A stretch of DNA of 64,000 bases from MGML01 sp034416335 (lineage in GTDB: Bacteria > Chloroflexota > Dehalococcoidia > Dehalococcoidales > UBA2162): NCBI GenBank assembly GCA_034416335.1, contig DAOULV010000003.1, positions 124,001 to 188,000 of the forward strand. Direction: 5' to 3'. Of the stretch, positions 8,953 to 17,771 are shown in pieces. Under the pieces are notes generated by a model. The model ran no database searches and was not told the origin of the DNA. It saw only the letters and a program-made list of their open reading frames with translations. Each line of letters starts with the position of its first letter. Within the stretch, counting starts at the first letter, position 1. The translations under genes were made by a program, and so were the position numbers.

Positions 8953-10122
8953 TTAAAGCCAGGCTTCCTCATTACCTGCCCTTGCCATGGCGCGTACATT
9001 TTCAATAGCCGCCTGGTCGGGTGTGCAGCAGCCGGCGCCCAGCATGAAACCTCCGCCATCTTTACCCAGCTCATCGATTAGCTTTTTACAGTAGGTAAAA
9101 ACTTCATCGGGAGAACCTAGTGTCAATAACGGGGCCGGAACATCACCGTGGATGGCCATATGGTCTTTCAAAACCTCTCTTGCCTTGAATATATCAGTGG
9201 CACCATCAAGCTGCAGCAGACATCGTTTTGCCGGAAACTCTTTGAAATATGGGAGGAACCTGGTCCAGTCGCAATCACAGTGGAAAACGATATCGGCGCC
9301 TGCATCCACCATCGCCCAGACATACTCCAGCCATGTCGGAAACACGAATTCCTCGAACTGCTTCGAGCCGATAAACGTTCCTGAAGAACGCGAGGCTGCG
9401 GTCGCTATTCTTTTTATAGGAGCTTTTTCGAGCTCCTTTAGAGAATTTTCGATTACTTCAGGCATGGCAGTCTCGATAGCAGCTTTTACCTTCTCGGGCA
9501 TTCTCCTGACATCCATCGGGAATTTCGAAACAGAACGGTTTATCGAAAATATATCGAACGGAGGTATGGCGCCCATACCGGACATCAAATCAACGACACC
9601 GCGTTTATCCCACTTCTCTGTTTCTTTTTTCACCCTCTCTTGCTGCTTTTCCGCAACCTTTTCTCTTTCTTCTTCGGACATGGCCGGTATCGGAGGTCCC
9701 GCCTGACCCCTTCTTTCCGATAGTTTTTTCAGGAACGCGTTGTATCCGTTATCGATTATATAATCGTAGTCTTCCGGTTTCATAACCTCTTCTTCGATAA
9801 ACTGCATGGTAGTATTACTGGTAAAATCACGTCCGGGAAGACCGCAAGACATTGCCAGACCGGACATACTGGAACCGGAACCGGAGCCAGGCCCTCGGCC
9901 AATCATAGGTCGGCCGACATCCCAGCCACCCAGTTCCGTGAATGTCTTCTCATAAGCCGCGTCCGCTTTATCGGTGTCTTCCATGAATTCCTGCTGGGTT
10001 ATTCCCGCGTATTTAGCTGCGAACTGCATGATTGACGGCGCAAACAGAATTTTATCAGTTTCTTCGAACCTTATCGTTTTCCTGAGTCGTTCCTCGTTGG
10101 TCATTGTCCCCTTGTTTGTCAT
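8953..10122 (-). CDS. URO-D family methyltransferase (MtaA/corrinoid-methyl transfer type)
   Basis: 389 residues of the uroporphyrinogen decarboxylase superfamily, the branch that moves methyl groups to or from corrinoid proteins. H281-C-D-C-D stands where relatives carry H-S-D-G-D or H-x-C, and a late C-C pair (G-A-G-C-C-T-P-D, about 370) offers more thiol ligands; a zinc site is plausible. Residues 150-175 are a charged helical insertion. Start ATG at 10122 follows GGAGGT by 8 bases. It is immediately downstream of the corrinoid protein gene, which supports methyl transfer and argues against a heme-synthesis role. Methyl donor is unknown (methoxy compound, methylamine or similar). Confidence 0.88.
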   Translation of the reverse strand: MTNKGTMTNEERLRKTIRFEETDKILFAPSIMQFAAKYAGITQQEFMEDTDKADAAYEKTFTELGGWDVGRPMIGRGPGSGSGSSMSGLAMSCGLPGRDFTSNTTMQFIEEEVMKPEDYDYIIDNGYNAFLKKLSERRGQAGPPIPAMSEEEREKVAEKQQERVKKETEKWDKRGVVDLMSGMGAIPPFDIFSINRSVSKFPMDVRRMPEKVKAAIETAMPEVIENSLKELEKAPIKRIATAASRSSGTFIGSKQFEEFVFPTWLEYVWAMVDAGADIVFHCDCDWTRFLPYFKEFPAKRCLLQLDGATDIFKAREVLKDHMAIHGDVPAPLLTLGSPDEVFTYCKKLIDELGKDGGGFMLGAGCCTPDQAAIENVRAMARAGNEEAWL

Positions 10123-10123
10123 C

Positions 10124-10759
10124 TTAATTTACCTCCGCAAAAGACTTTACCAGATTGACCGCTTCCATGGCATCACGCCCCCATCCGTCCGCGCCTACTT
10201 TTTCACATACCAGATCATTTGTCATTCCGCCGCCAATCATCGTTTTTACATTCAAATCGGCTTCTTTCAAAGCCTTAATAGTCTCTTCCATACTGCTGAA
10301 AGCGATGGTTAACAGTCCGGACATTCCGACTATCTTTGCTCCTGTTTCCTTTACCTTATCGACAAACTCCTGCGGCGGGACATTTATACCAAGGTCGTAA
10401 ACCTCGAAACCATTGCAACGGAGCATCGCTATCACGATATCCTTGCCGATGTCATGGATGTCATCTTTTACCGTGCCGATAACCACTCTGGTTTTAGGTC
10501 CCTCATCATCGCTGGCAGATAACAAAGGTGTTACCACATCCATGACGCTTGTGAACAACTCGGCTGAGCAGATTAGCTCGCTAACAAAATACTCTTCCTC
10601 GCTGAAGCGTTTGCCAACCACCTCCATTCCATCCCGGCACGCTTCCACGACAGCCATAGGCTCCGCCCCCCCTGCCAGGCACTCTTTCACGACTACCAGA
10701 AGCTCATCTTCCTCAAGGTCTCCCAATAACGTTGTGATTCGGGTAAGATCAACCGACAT
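10124..10759 (-). CDS. Corrinoid (B12-binding) methyl-carrier protein, MtbC/MttC family
   Basis: 211 residues: N-terminal four-helix methionine-synthase-like cap (about 1-85) and a cobalamin-binding Rossmann domain with the lower-ligand motif D100-I-H102-D-I-G105, followed by G-F-E-V-Y-D-L-G and the S-G-L-L-T loop that lies over the corrin. H102 would coordinate cobalt. ATG at 10759 follows GGAGG by 7 bases; the stop lies 2 bases before the methyltransferase start, so they are one operon. It would carry the methyl group between a substrate methyltransferase, not visible here, and the 8953-10122 enzyme. Confidence 0.95.
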   Translation of the reverse strand: MSVDLTRITTLLGDLEEDELLVVVKECLAGGAEPMAVVEACRDGMEVVGKRFSEEEYFVSELICSAELFTSVMDVVTPLLSASDDEGPKTRVVIGTVKDDIHDIGKDIVIAMLRCNGFEVYDLGINVPPQEFVDKVKETGAKIVGMSGLLTIAFSSMEETIKALKEADLNVKTMIGGGMTNDLVCEKVGADGWGRDAMEAVNLVKSFAEVN

Positions 10760-10928
10760 ACTAGTCCTCCGTAATTTTTATTCAAGTTAATTGTCTATTT
10801 AAATACACAATGTACTAACATTACAAGCGTTTTTTTAAAGTCCTGATATCTAAGCTGTAAATTCTAAACAAATTATAATATCGAATATTTTTAGACTTTA
10901 TATTTTAAAATTATTTAGGATTTCATAT

Positions 10929-12854
10929 TTAGGGCTTCGGATTTTCTTTGTTTCCTGCCATATATCCCGTCAACGCATCTTCGATATCGGTCAGAACGCT
11001 TCCATCTTCGACAGTCGAAGGAATTTGATACTTCTTACCGTCGGCGATGTTTCTCATGATTCCCCTGAGGATTTTACCCGACCTTGTTTTAGGCAGTGCT
11101 TTAACAATAAGGACCTGCCTGAAAGAAGCAATAGCCCCTATCCTTTCCCTGACCATCATTATCAGGTCATTGATTATAGTTTTTTGATCTTTTTCAGTAC
11201 CGGACTTCAGGACCACAAGACCGAGAGGTAACTGTCCCTTCAGTTCGTCGGTAATGCCGATAACCGCACACTCAGCAATATCAGGATGATTAGCAATAAC
11301 CGCTTCCATCGCACCGGTCGACAGTCGGTGTCCGGCCACGTTAATGACATCATCAACCCGCCCCATCACGTAAATGTACCCATCACCGTCTACATACCCG
11401 CCATCGCCCGTATAGTAGTATCCGGGAAAGGTATCCAGATAGGATTCTTTATACTTTTCATCGTCCTGCCATAAAGTTTGTAGCATACCGGGCGGTAGAG
11501 GTAATTTTATGACTATAGTTCCTTCCTCGTTCGGACCTAAAACATTACCCTTCTCATCCAGTATTTCTACTCTGTAGCCAGGTACACTCTTTGTGGGTGA
11601 ACCGGGTTTTATCGGCAGCAGTTCGATTCCCGAGCAGTTAGCGGCGATCGGCCAGCCGCTCTCTGTCTGCCACCAGTGATCGATTACCGGGATATTCAAG
11701 AGTTCGCTTATCCAGTGGTAAGTATTGGGATCCAGCCTTTCACCCGCCAGGAATAAGTATTTAAGGCAGGAAACATCGTATTTTTTCAGGTAGTCACCGA
11801 CGGCATCCTCACGCTTTATAGCTCTGATGGCAGTGGGTGCCGTGAAAAAGACTTTGACCTGGTGCTGATTTACGACGCGCCAGAATGCGCCGGGGTCCGG
11901 TGTTCCGACCGGTTTGCCTTCATACATTACCGTTGTACAGCCATAAAGAAGCGGTCCGTACACTATGTATGAATGTCCCACCACCCAACCTATATCGGAT
12001 GCAGCCCAGAATACATCACCGGGATTCAGTCCATATATATTTTTCATACTCCATTTCAGGACAACAGCGTGACCTCCATTATCCCTGACAACACCCTTAG
12101 GTTTCCCGGTAGTCCCTGACGTATAGAGTATATAGAGAGGATCGGTCGATTTCACCGGCGTACAGCCAACCGGCTCTGCGTTCTTCATCACCTCGTTCCA
12201 GTCATAGTCGCGTTCCGGTATCAGGTCAGCTTTTTGCACTTCTCTCTGGAAAATTATGCAGCCTTCGGGTTTGTGATGAGATAATTCGATTGCCCTGTTG
12301 AGAAAAACATGATAATCGATTATTTTCTTTCTCTCTATCCCGCAGGAAGCCGAGATAATCATCTTTGGTTGAGCATCATCTATCCTGACAGCCAGTTCAT
12401 CGGGGGCAAAACCTCCAAAAACCACCGAATGAATTGCGCCGATTCTTGCGCAGGCCAGCATAGCTGTTATAGCCTCGGGAATCATAGGCATATAAATTAT
12501 CACCCTGTCTCCCTTCGATATCCCCTTTGCGGTAAGAACCCCTGCCAATCTGGATACCTGAGTTAGAAGTTCAGCGTAGGTAATTTTCCTGATGGTGTTT
12601 GTTACCGGACTGTCGTAAATAACGGCTATTTTTTCCGCACAGCCGTTCTCAACGTGATAATCGAGAGCATTGTAGCAGGTATTCAGTTCTCCACCGGGAA
12701 ACCAGCGGTAAAACGGCTGGCTTGAATCGTCAAGAACGGAAGAATATTTTGTATACCATATAATTTCTTCGGCAGCTTTTTCCCAGAATTTTTCTGGACT
12801 TGTTATAGATTGCTTATAGACTTTGCTGTAATTTCCAGGCACCTGCAACCTCAC
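10929..12854 (-). CDS. prpE: Acyl-CoA synthetase, propionyl-CoA synthetase (PrpE/ACSS3) type
   Basis: 641 residues of the AMP-forming ligase family. Y-T-S-G-T-T-G-K-P-K-G near residue 250 is the phosphate loop, followed by V-V-R-D-N-G-G-H-A-V and S-D-I-G-W-V-V-G-H-S-Y-I-V-Y, which track PrpE better than acetyl-CoA synthetase. Near 600, R-S-G-K-I-L-R-G carries the catalytic lysine that is often acetylated. It makes an acyl-CoA from a short acid, ATP and CoA. Frame opens at GTG 12854, but a GTG at 12842 has TGAGGT at a better distance and could be the true start. It is divergent from the carboxylase operon and may activate a short acid from the same pathway. Confidence 0.88.
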   Translation of the reverse strand: MRLQVPGNYSKVYKQSITSPEKFWEKAAEEIIWYTKYSSVLDDSSQPFYRWFPGGELNTCYNALDYHVENGCAEKIAVIYDSPVTNTIRKITYAELLTQVSRLAGVLTAKGISKGDRVIIYMPMIPEAITAMLACARIGAIHSVVFGGFAPDELAVRIDDAQPKMIISASCGIERKKIIDYHVFLNRAIELSHHKPEGCIIFQREVQKADLIPERDYDWNEVMKNAEPVGCTPVKSTDPLYILYTSGTTGKPKGVVRDNGGHAVVLKWSMKNIYGLNPGDVFWAASDIGWVVGHSYIVYGPLLYGCTTVMYEGKPVGTPDPGAFWRVVNQHQVKVFFTAPTAIRAIKREDAVGDYLKKYDVSCLKYLFLAGERLDPNTYHWISELLNIPVIDHWWQTESGWPIAANCSGIELLPIKPGSPTKSVPGYRVEILDEKGNVLGPNEEGTIVIKLPLPPGMLQTLWQDDEKYKESYLDTFPGYYYTGDGGYVDGDGYIYVMGRVDDVINVAGHRLSTGAMEAVIANHPDIAECAVIGITDELKGQLPLGLVVLKSGTEKDQKTIINDLIMMVRERIGAIASFRQVLIVKALPKTRSGKILRGIMRNIADGKKYQIPSTVEDGSVLTDIEDALTGYMAGNKENPKP

Positions 12855-12912
12855 CGCAGTATTATTGTCTTCTCAAAGCTTAATCCAGACCGGTCACCTG
12901 TGCTAAATTCTG

Positions 12913-12941
12913 TTGACAAACCGGTAACAGGATAATATAAT
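12913..12941 (+). promoter_or_regulatory. Consensus sigma-70 promoter of the carboxylase operon
   Basis: TTGACA (12913-12918) and TATAAT (12936-12941) with a 17-base spacer, a full match in both boxes. Predicted start is near 12948, giving an untranslated leader of about 190 bases before the ATG at 13140. Such a strong promoter next to a MarR gene in the same operon suggests repression when substrate is absent. Confidence 0.85.
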
Positions 12942-12954
12942 CCCAACATCGATT

Positions 12955-12968
12955 ATCCTACATAGGAT
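12955..12968. promoter_or_regulatory. Putative operator, perfect inverted repeat after the transcription start
   Basis: ATCCTA-CA-TAGGAT, two perfect 6-base arms around a 2-base spacer, about 10 bases after the predicted start of the 12913-12941 promoter. Size and place fit a roadblock-type operator for a dimeric repressor; the MarR-family product of 22085-22555 is the nearest candidate. Whether this repressor binds here is inference. Confidence 0.5.
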
Positions 12969-13139
12969 GAATATCATCATAGCCACTATGATTTGAGTTG
13001 TCAATTCGACTGGCAAAGACCGTACAAAATAAGGTATCCTCATATAATTCGGATGATGTAATCCTGCAATTCAGGCATAATGAATCAAATAATTACTCAA
13101 TACACGGTTCCGGCATTCGAGGCTGAGTAAGGAGGTAAT

Positions 13140-15185
13140 ATGGGATTTTACATGGATATCGATACCGGCGGGACCTTCACGGACGGTTTCGTCCGTGGGG
13201 ACGGCAGGACGGAACTGGTAAAGGTAGATACCACTCCGCATGATTTAACCCTCTGTTTTATGGAGTGTATAGAAGAAGCTGCACGAAAATTCGACTTCGA
13301 AGATGCCAGCGACCTGCTGAACCAGATGAACACCCTGCGTCTTTCTACAACGATAGGCACCAATACATTAATTCAAAGCAACGGACCGAAGCTGGGCCTG
13401 CTGGTAACGCGAGGACAAGGTGAAAATGTCTATGCACCGGCTAATTCCGTAAATCCGGCAGTCGGTTTCCTCGTGCCAGCCGATATGGTTATCGGTATCG
13501 ATGAAGAATTAGATGAATCCGGAGAGTCCGTTCGCCGGCCCGAAAGCGTTCAGGTACTCGCCGCAGTGAAAGACCTGCTTGAGAGAGGCGCCCGTAGAAT
13601 CCTGGTAAGCCTCTCACGGTCGCCGCTTAATCCTGCCCACGAAGAAAAATGCCGGGAACTTATTCTTGAAGACTATCCCGCTCATTATCTCGGATCGGTA
13701 CCCCTGCTGCTTTCCTCTGAGGTAAGTACCGAACTGGACGACATGTGCCGGACTAACGCGGCCCTTATAGGCGCCTATATCCACCAGGATATGACTCATT
13801 ATCTTTACAAAGCCGACGATGATGTCAGGAATCGACGATATAAGTGGCCTCTGCTTATCGTCCATGCCACGGGAGGAGCAGCCAGGGTTGCCAAGACCAA
13901 AGCAATAGATACCTGTGATTCAGGACCGGCAGCCGGTCTGTTCGGTGCTGCTTTTCTAGCCAGACTCTACGGTATTGAAAACGTCGTAACAATAGATGTG
14001 GGCGGTACCAGTACCGATATCGGCCTTATTGCTCATGGAGAGCTCTCATATGCAACGGACAGGAATATGTATGGGGTTCCGGTCAGGGAAAGGGTTATCG
14101 AGACCATTTCCATAGGCGGAGGAGGAAGTTCTATCGCCCGGATCGACAAACAAGGTACCCTGAAAGTTGGGCCTGAAAGCGCCGGAGCGATTCCAGGCCC
14201 AGCCTGTTACAGCCTGGGTGGCAATAAACCCACAGTAACCGATGCATGGGTTACCCTGGGTTATATAAATCCTGATTATTTCCTCGGTGGGAGAAGGAAG
14301 CTGGATGTAGAGCAGGCCAGGACAGTCATAAAAGAGCAGATAGCCAAACCATTAAACATTACCGTAGAAGAAGCGGCGGAAAAGATACTCGAAGAGATGA
14401 CCAGACAGACTGCACAGTCGGTAAAGACATTTATCGACGGAAAAGGTTTAAAAGAAAAAGAGGTAGTGATGTTCGCTTTCGGCGGAGCCGGCGGACTTTC
14501 CTGCGCCAGTCTGGCCCGAGCATGCGGTATCCCCGCAATTTATTCATTCCCCTTCGGTGCCCAGTTCTGTGCTTTCGGCTCTTCCTGTACTGATGTTCTC
14601 CACGCGTACAGCCGGGTCGAAAACCTGTCGCTGGACTCTAACGCTGCGGCAGAAACGGTCAGGAAGTTCAACGCAGCGACAAAGGCAATGGCGGAAGACG
14701 CGTACTTCGATATGGAAGGGGAAGGTTTTTCAAAAGAAAACGTTGCACTGATGCTTGAAATAGTGCTCGACTCAGATGGCAGGGGTGAACCGGTAGCAGT
14801 CCGCCGGACAGAAATCACACTTGACGGAGAAAATGGTCTGGCAGACCTTGCCGAAATATACCGGAAAGAGACAAATTCCGGAAATACTGCGGGGCCGTAT
14901 ATCCAGGAAATCAGACTTCAGGCAGCAGCACATCTGACTGATCCTGAATTTCAGGCCCATCCTTCAACCGGAGAAAGTCCCGAAAAGGCGTTGAAGGGAA
15001 CCCGGTCGATTTATCAGGATGGAGAGTTCCGCGACGTGCCTGTTTACGACCAGGAAGTGCTTGAAAGCGGAAATGTGGTGAAAGGTCCGGCTTTCGTCGA
15101 AAGTGCCAGCACAACCATTATGGTACCTTCGGGCAGCCGGTATACGGTAGACCAGTACTTGAACGGACTGATGGAAGAGAGGTAA
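13140..15185 (+). CDS. Hydantoinase A / acetone carboxylase beta-like ATPase subunit, copy 1
   Basis: 681 residues of the HyuA/AcxA family, whose ASKHA-type ATPase fold activates a carbonyl substrate. D-I-D-T-G-G-T-F-T-D at residue 6 is phosphate loop 1, the T-T-I-G-T-N-T stretch follows, and I-D-V-G-G-T-S-T-D-I-G near 286 is phosphate loop 2, with G-G-G-G-S-S-I-A after it. In acetone and acetophenone carboxylases this subunit phosphorylates the enolised ketone, or bicarbonate. GGAGGT lies 5 bases before the ATG. It is first in a same-strand run that continues with the gamma-like subunit, so an ATP-dependent carboxylase fits better than a hydantoinase. Confidence 0.9.
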   Translation: MGFYMDIDTGGTFTDGFVRGDGRTELVKVDTTPHDLTLCFMECIEEAARKFDFEDASDLLNQMNTLRLSTTIGTNTLIQSNGPKLGLLVTRGQGENVYAPANSVNPAVGFLVPADMVIGIDEELDESGESVRRPESVQVLAAVKDLLERGARRILVSLSRSPLNPAHEEKCRELILEDYPAHYLGSVPLLLSSEVSTELDDMCRTNAALIGAYIHQDMTHYLYKADDDVRNRRYKWPLLIVHATGGAARVAKTKAIDTCDSGPAAGLFGAAFLARLYGIENVVTIDVGGTSTDIGLIAHGELSYATDRNMYGVPVRERVIETISIGGGGSSIARIDKQGTLKVGPESAGAIPGPACYSLGGNKPTVTDAWVTLGYINPDYFLGGRRKLDVEQARTVIKEQIAKPLNITVEEAAEKILEEMTRQTAQSVKTFIDGKGLKEKEVVMFAFGGAGGLSCASLARACGIPAIYSFPFGAQFCAFGSSCTDVLHAYSRVENLSLDSNAAAETVRKFNAATKAMAEDAYFDMEGEGFSKENVALMLEIVLDSDGRGEPVAVRRTEITLDGENGLADLAEIYRKETNSGNTAGPYIQEIRLQAAAHLTDPEFQAHPSTGESPEKALKGTRSIYQDGEFRDVPVYDQEVLESGNVVKGPAFVESASTTIMVPSGSRYTVDQYLNGLMEER

Positions 15186-15188
15186 TTG

Positions 15189-15542
15189 ATGGGACAGAAA
15201 ATACAAATCACTGAATACCTGGATATCGATCTTGAAGAAGAAAAATGGTGCTGCAATCGGTGCGGACAGGTTTTAGTATCAGCCAGAGAGAATTATAAAA
15301 AGGGGTGCCTGGTTTATGACCGTGATCCAAGGACGATTTACAATCCGGTGGTTGAAGACGGCAGTTTCGCCCCGGATCCGGACATATGCCGGATAGTGGA
15401 ATTTTACTGTCCCGGCTGCGCGGTAATGATAGAAAATGAGGTGCTGCCTCCCGGACATCCAATTACCTACGATATTGAACCGGATATCGACAAACTGAAA
15501 AAGAAATACCTTAAAAATGAAACCACACAGGGGGACAGCTAA
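15189..15542 (+). CDS. Acetone carboxylase gamma-like zinc subunit
   Basis: 117 residues, like the small subunit of acetone carboxylase and the matching subunit of acetophenone carboxylase. C22-N-R-C25 and C74-P-G-C77 form a four-cysteine zinc site; C21 is an extra thiol. The C-terminal third (P-P-G-H-P-I-T-Y-D-I-E) is the arm that packs on the large subunits in relatives. ATG at 15189 is chosen over TTG 15186 because of the GAGAGGT upstream. It lies 3 bases after one HyuA-like gene and 1 base before the next. Its presence is the main argument for a carboxylase rather than a hydrolase. Confidence 0.87.
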   Translation: MGQKIQITEYLDIDLEEEKWCCNRCGQVLVSARENYKKGCLVYDRDPRTIYNPVVEDGSFAPDPDICRIVEFYCPGCAVMIENEVLPPGHPITYDIEPDIDKLKKKYLKNETTQGDS

Positions 15543-15543
15543 T

Positions 15544-17736
15544 ATGGCGGAACTTCGATCAAAGAAAGAAACGACTGCAAACCCGAAGGTAAGAGCCAGT
15601 ATTAATGTCGATATCGGAGGGACGTTCACCGACTGTCTCATCACGTACGGTGACCAGATGGTATTCGGCAAAGCCCCGACTACCACCTATGACTTATCAA
15701 GAGGTTTTATGCAGGCACTGCGCGAAACGGTCGGCTCTCTGGAAATTTCGCTCGAAGAGCTACTGGAGTCAACGGAGATGGTCCGTTATTCGACCACCTT
15801 GGCCGTAAACAGGCTGATCGAACGGAAAGGACCCCGATTAGGTTTGTTTACGACGGAAGGCTGGGAGGATACTCTCGCGGCGGGAAGAGGTGGCTCATGG
15901 GGCGACGGAATTGCTATCAGTGAGATGAGACGCCTTCCCAGGATGAAGAAGCCGGAGCCTATTGTCCCCCGCCATATGATAGTCGGTATCAAAGAGAGGA
16001 TAGACTATAAAGGCGATATTGTAAGACCTCTGGATGAAGAGGATGTGCTGGAAAAGCTTCGATACCTGGTAAACCAGGGCGCCCAGGGATTTGTCGTATG
16101 CCTGATAAACAGTTATACCAATCCCATCCACGAACAGAAAATACGGGACCTGATAAAGCGTCAGTATCCCGAATCATATCTCGGCAGTATGATAGTGGTA
16201 ATATCTTCCGATGTATCGCCCAGGTGGCGTGAATACCCCAGGATGGTAGCCACCATGCTCTGCGCATATCTGCAACGCTCCATGGCAGACGAATTGAAGG
16301 GCATGAGTGACGAGCTCAGAAACTCGGGTTACAAACGGGCAATGATGATGGTCCACAACAGCGGCGGAATGGCAGAGGTTTTTCGTACCACTGCCCTTAA
16401 CACTTTTAATGGGGGACCGTCCGCCGGTATTATTGGCGCAGCCTATATCGGCAAGCAGCAGGGGTATCCGAATATCATCGCTACCGATATGGGCGGGACC
16501 AGTTTTGACGTTGGCCTGGTAGTAAACGGAAGCCCGAGTTTTTACCAGTATCATCCCGTCATAGAACGCTGGGCTGTGGAACTAACCATGCTCGAATCGA
16601 AGTCTATCGGTGCCGGTGGTGGTTCTATTGCCAGTGTCGACCGTCTCATGGGTAATAAACTGTCGATAGGACCTCGCAGTGCCGGCTCCATGCCGGGTCC
16701 GGCCTGCTATGACCTCGGCGGTACCGAACCGACGGTAACAGATGCCGATGTTGTCCTGGGCTATGTCAACCCGGACTATTTCCACGGCGGCAGGATGAAA
16801 CTGGATAAAGAAAAGGCGATTAATGCTATCCGCCGCAGAATCGCGCGCCCCCTTCAGGTAGAAGTAGAAGAAGCCGCCTGGCTGATAAAAAAGATAGTCG
16901 ACGGCAATATGGCCGGTGAGTTATTCAAGGAGACCATTCTGAAAGGTCGAGACCCGAAAGAATTCGTCGTATTCGCCCTTGGTGGAGCAGGTCCGACTCA
17001 CAGCTGCGGGTATACTTTTGAAGCCGGGGTACCGAAAATCCTTACCTTTCCAGCTTCTCCGGTCTTTTGCGCGCTTGGTTCCGCGGTAATGGATGTTATC
17101 CAGTATTACGAAGCAACCAAATATATCCTGCTGAAACAGCCTTCAGGGATTGGTGGTGCCGGTACGGGTGAATACTTCACCGATTATGAATCGTTCAACG
17201 AAGTGGTGGAAAGCCTTCAGAAACGGGCTGTCAGGGACCTTGAAGGACAGGGTATCGCTCCTGAATCGGCGGTCTTTTCGCTGGAATTGGAAATGAGATA
17301 CGGCGGGCAGTTGAACATGACCCGGATATCTTCCCCCCGGTTATTTCTCCATAATGAAGAAGATGTCCACGCCGTTTATGTACAGTTCGAAAAGGAGTTC
17401 ATCGAGGCGTACAGTGCTTTATCCGTGTTCCCTGAAGGCGGCGTCGATATCTCATCATTTATCCTGAGGTCAACTTTCGTAACTCCGACATTCGAAATGC
17501 CCAGGTATCCTCTGAAGAGTGATAAGGTTTCATCTGAAGCTGTTAAAGGAAAACGCGAAGCCTACTGGCAGGAACTGGGTGGTTTTACGCCTACGGATAC
17601 CTACGACCTGAGTCTTCTGGAAGCAGGAAACAGGATCGAAGGACCCGCAATCATTGAAGCGTCCGATACCAACATAGTTCTTCCCCCGGGAAGAACATTC
17701 ACGATAAACGAATATATGAGTGGAATTATCGTATAG
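15544..17736 (+). CDS. Hydantoinase A / acetone carboxylase beta-like ATPase subunit, copy 2
   Basis: 730 residues, a diverged paralogue of the 13140-15185 product. Both ATPase loops are intact (N-V-D-I-G-G-T-F-T-D near residue 20; A-T-D-M-G-G-T-S-F-D near 315). It is about 50 residues longer, partly through a longer N-terminus and a longer C-terminal beta region. Start ATG 15544 is preferred over the in-frame ATG at 15517 because GGGGGA lies at proper distance. Two unlike HyuA-like subunits in one operon recall acetophenone carboxylase, where one forms the core and the other is a separate activating component (family knowledge; which is which here is unknown). Confidence 0.9.
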   Translation: MAELRSKKETTANPKVRASINVDIGGTFTDCLITYGDQMVFGKAPTTTYDLSRGFMQALRETVGSLEISLEELLESTEMVRYSTTLAVNRLIERKGPRLGLFTTEGWEDTLAAGRGGSWGDGIAISEMRRLPRMKKPEPIVPRHMIVGIKERIDYKGDIVRPLDEEDVLEKLRYLVNQGAQGFVVCLINSYTNPIHEQKIRDLIKRQYPESYLGSMIVVISSDVSPRWREYPRMVATMLCAYLQRSMADELKGMSDELRNSGYKRAMMMVHNSGGMAEVFRTTALNTFNGGPSAGIIGAAYIGKQQGYPNIIATDMGGTSFDVGLVVNGSPSFYQYHPVIERWAVELTMLESKSIGAGGGSIASVDRLMGNKLSIGPRSAGSMPGPACYDLGGTEPTVTDADVVLGYVNPDYFHGGRMKLDKEKAINAIRRRIARPLQVEVEEAAWLIKKIVDGNMAGELFKETILKGRDPKEFVVFALGGAGPTHSCGYTFEAGVPKILTFPASPVFCALGSAVMDVIQYYEATKYILLKQPSGIGGAGTGEYFTDYESFNEVVESLQKRAVRDLEGQGIAPESAVFSLELEMRYGGQLNMTRISSPRLFLHNEEDVHAVYVQFEKEFIEAYSALSVFPEGGVDISSFILRSTFVTPTFEMPRYPLKSDKVSSEAVKGKREAYWQELGGFTPTDTYDLSLLEAGNRIEGPAIIEASDTNIVLPPGRTFTINEYMSGIIV

Positions 17737-17771
17737 AATGCTTTGCATTACGGAGGGAAAAGGAGGAAGCT

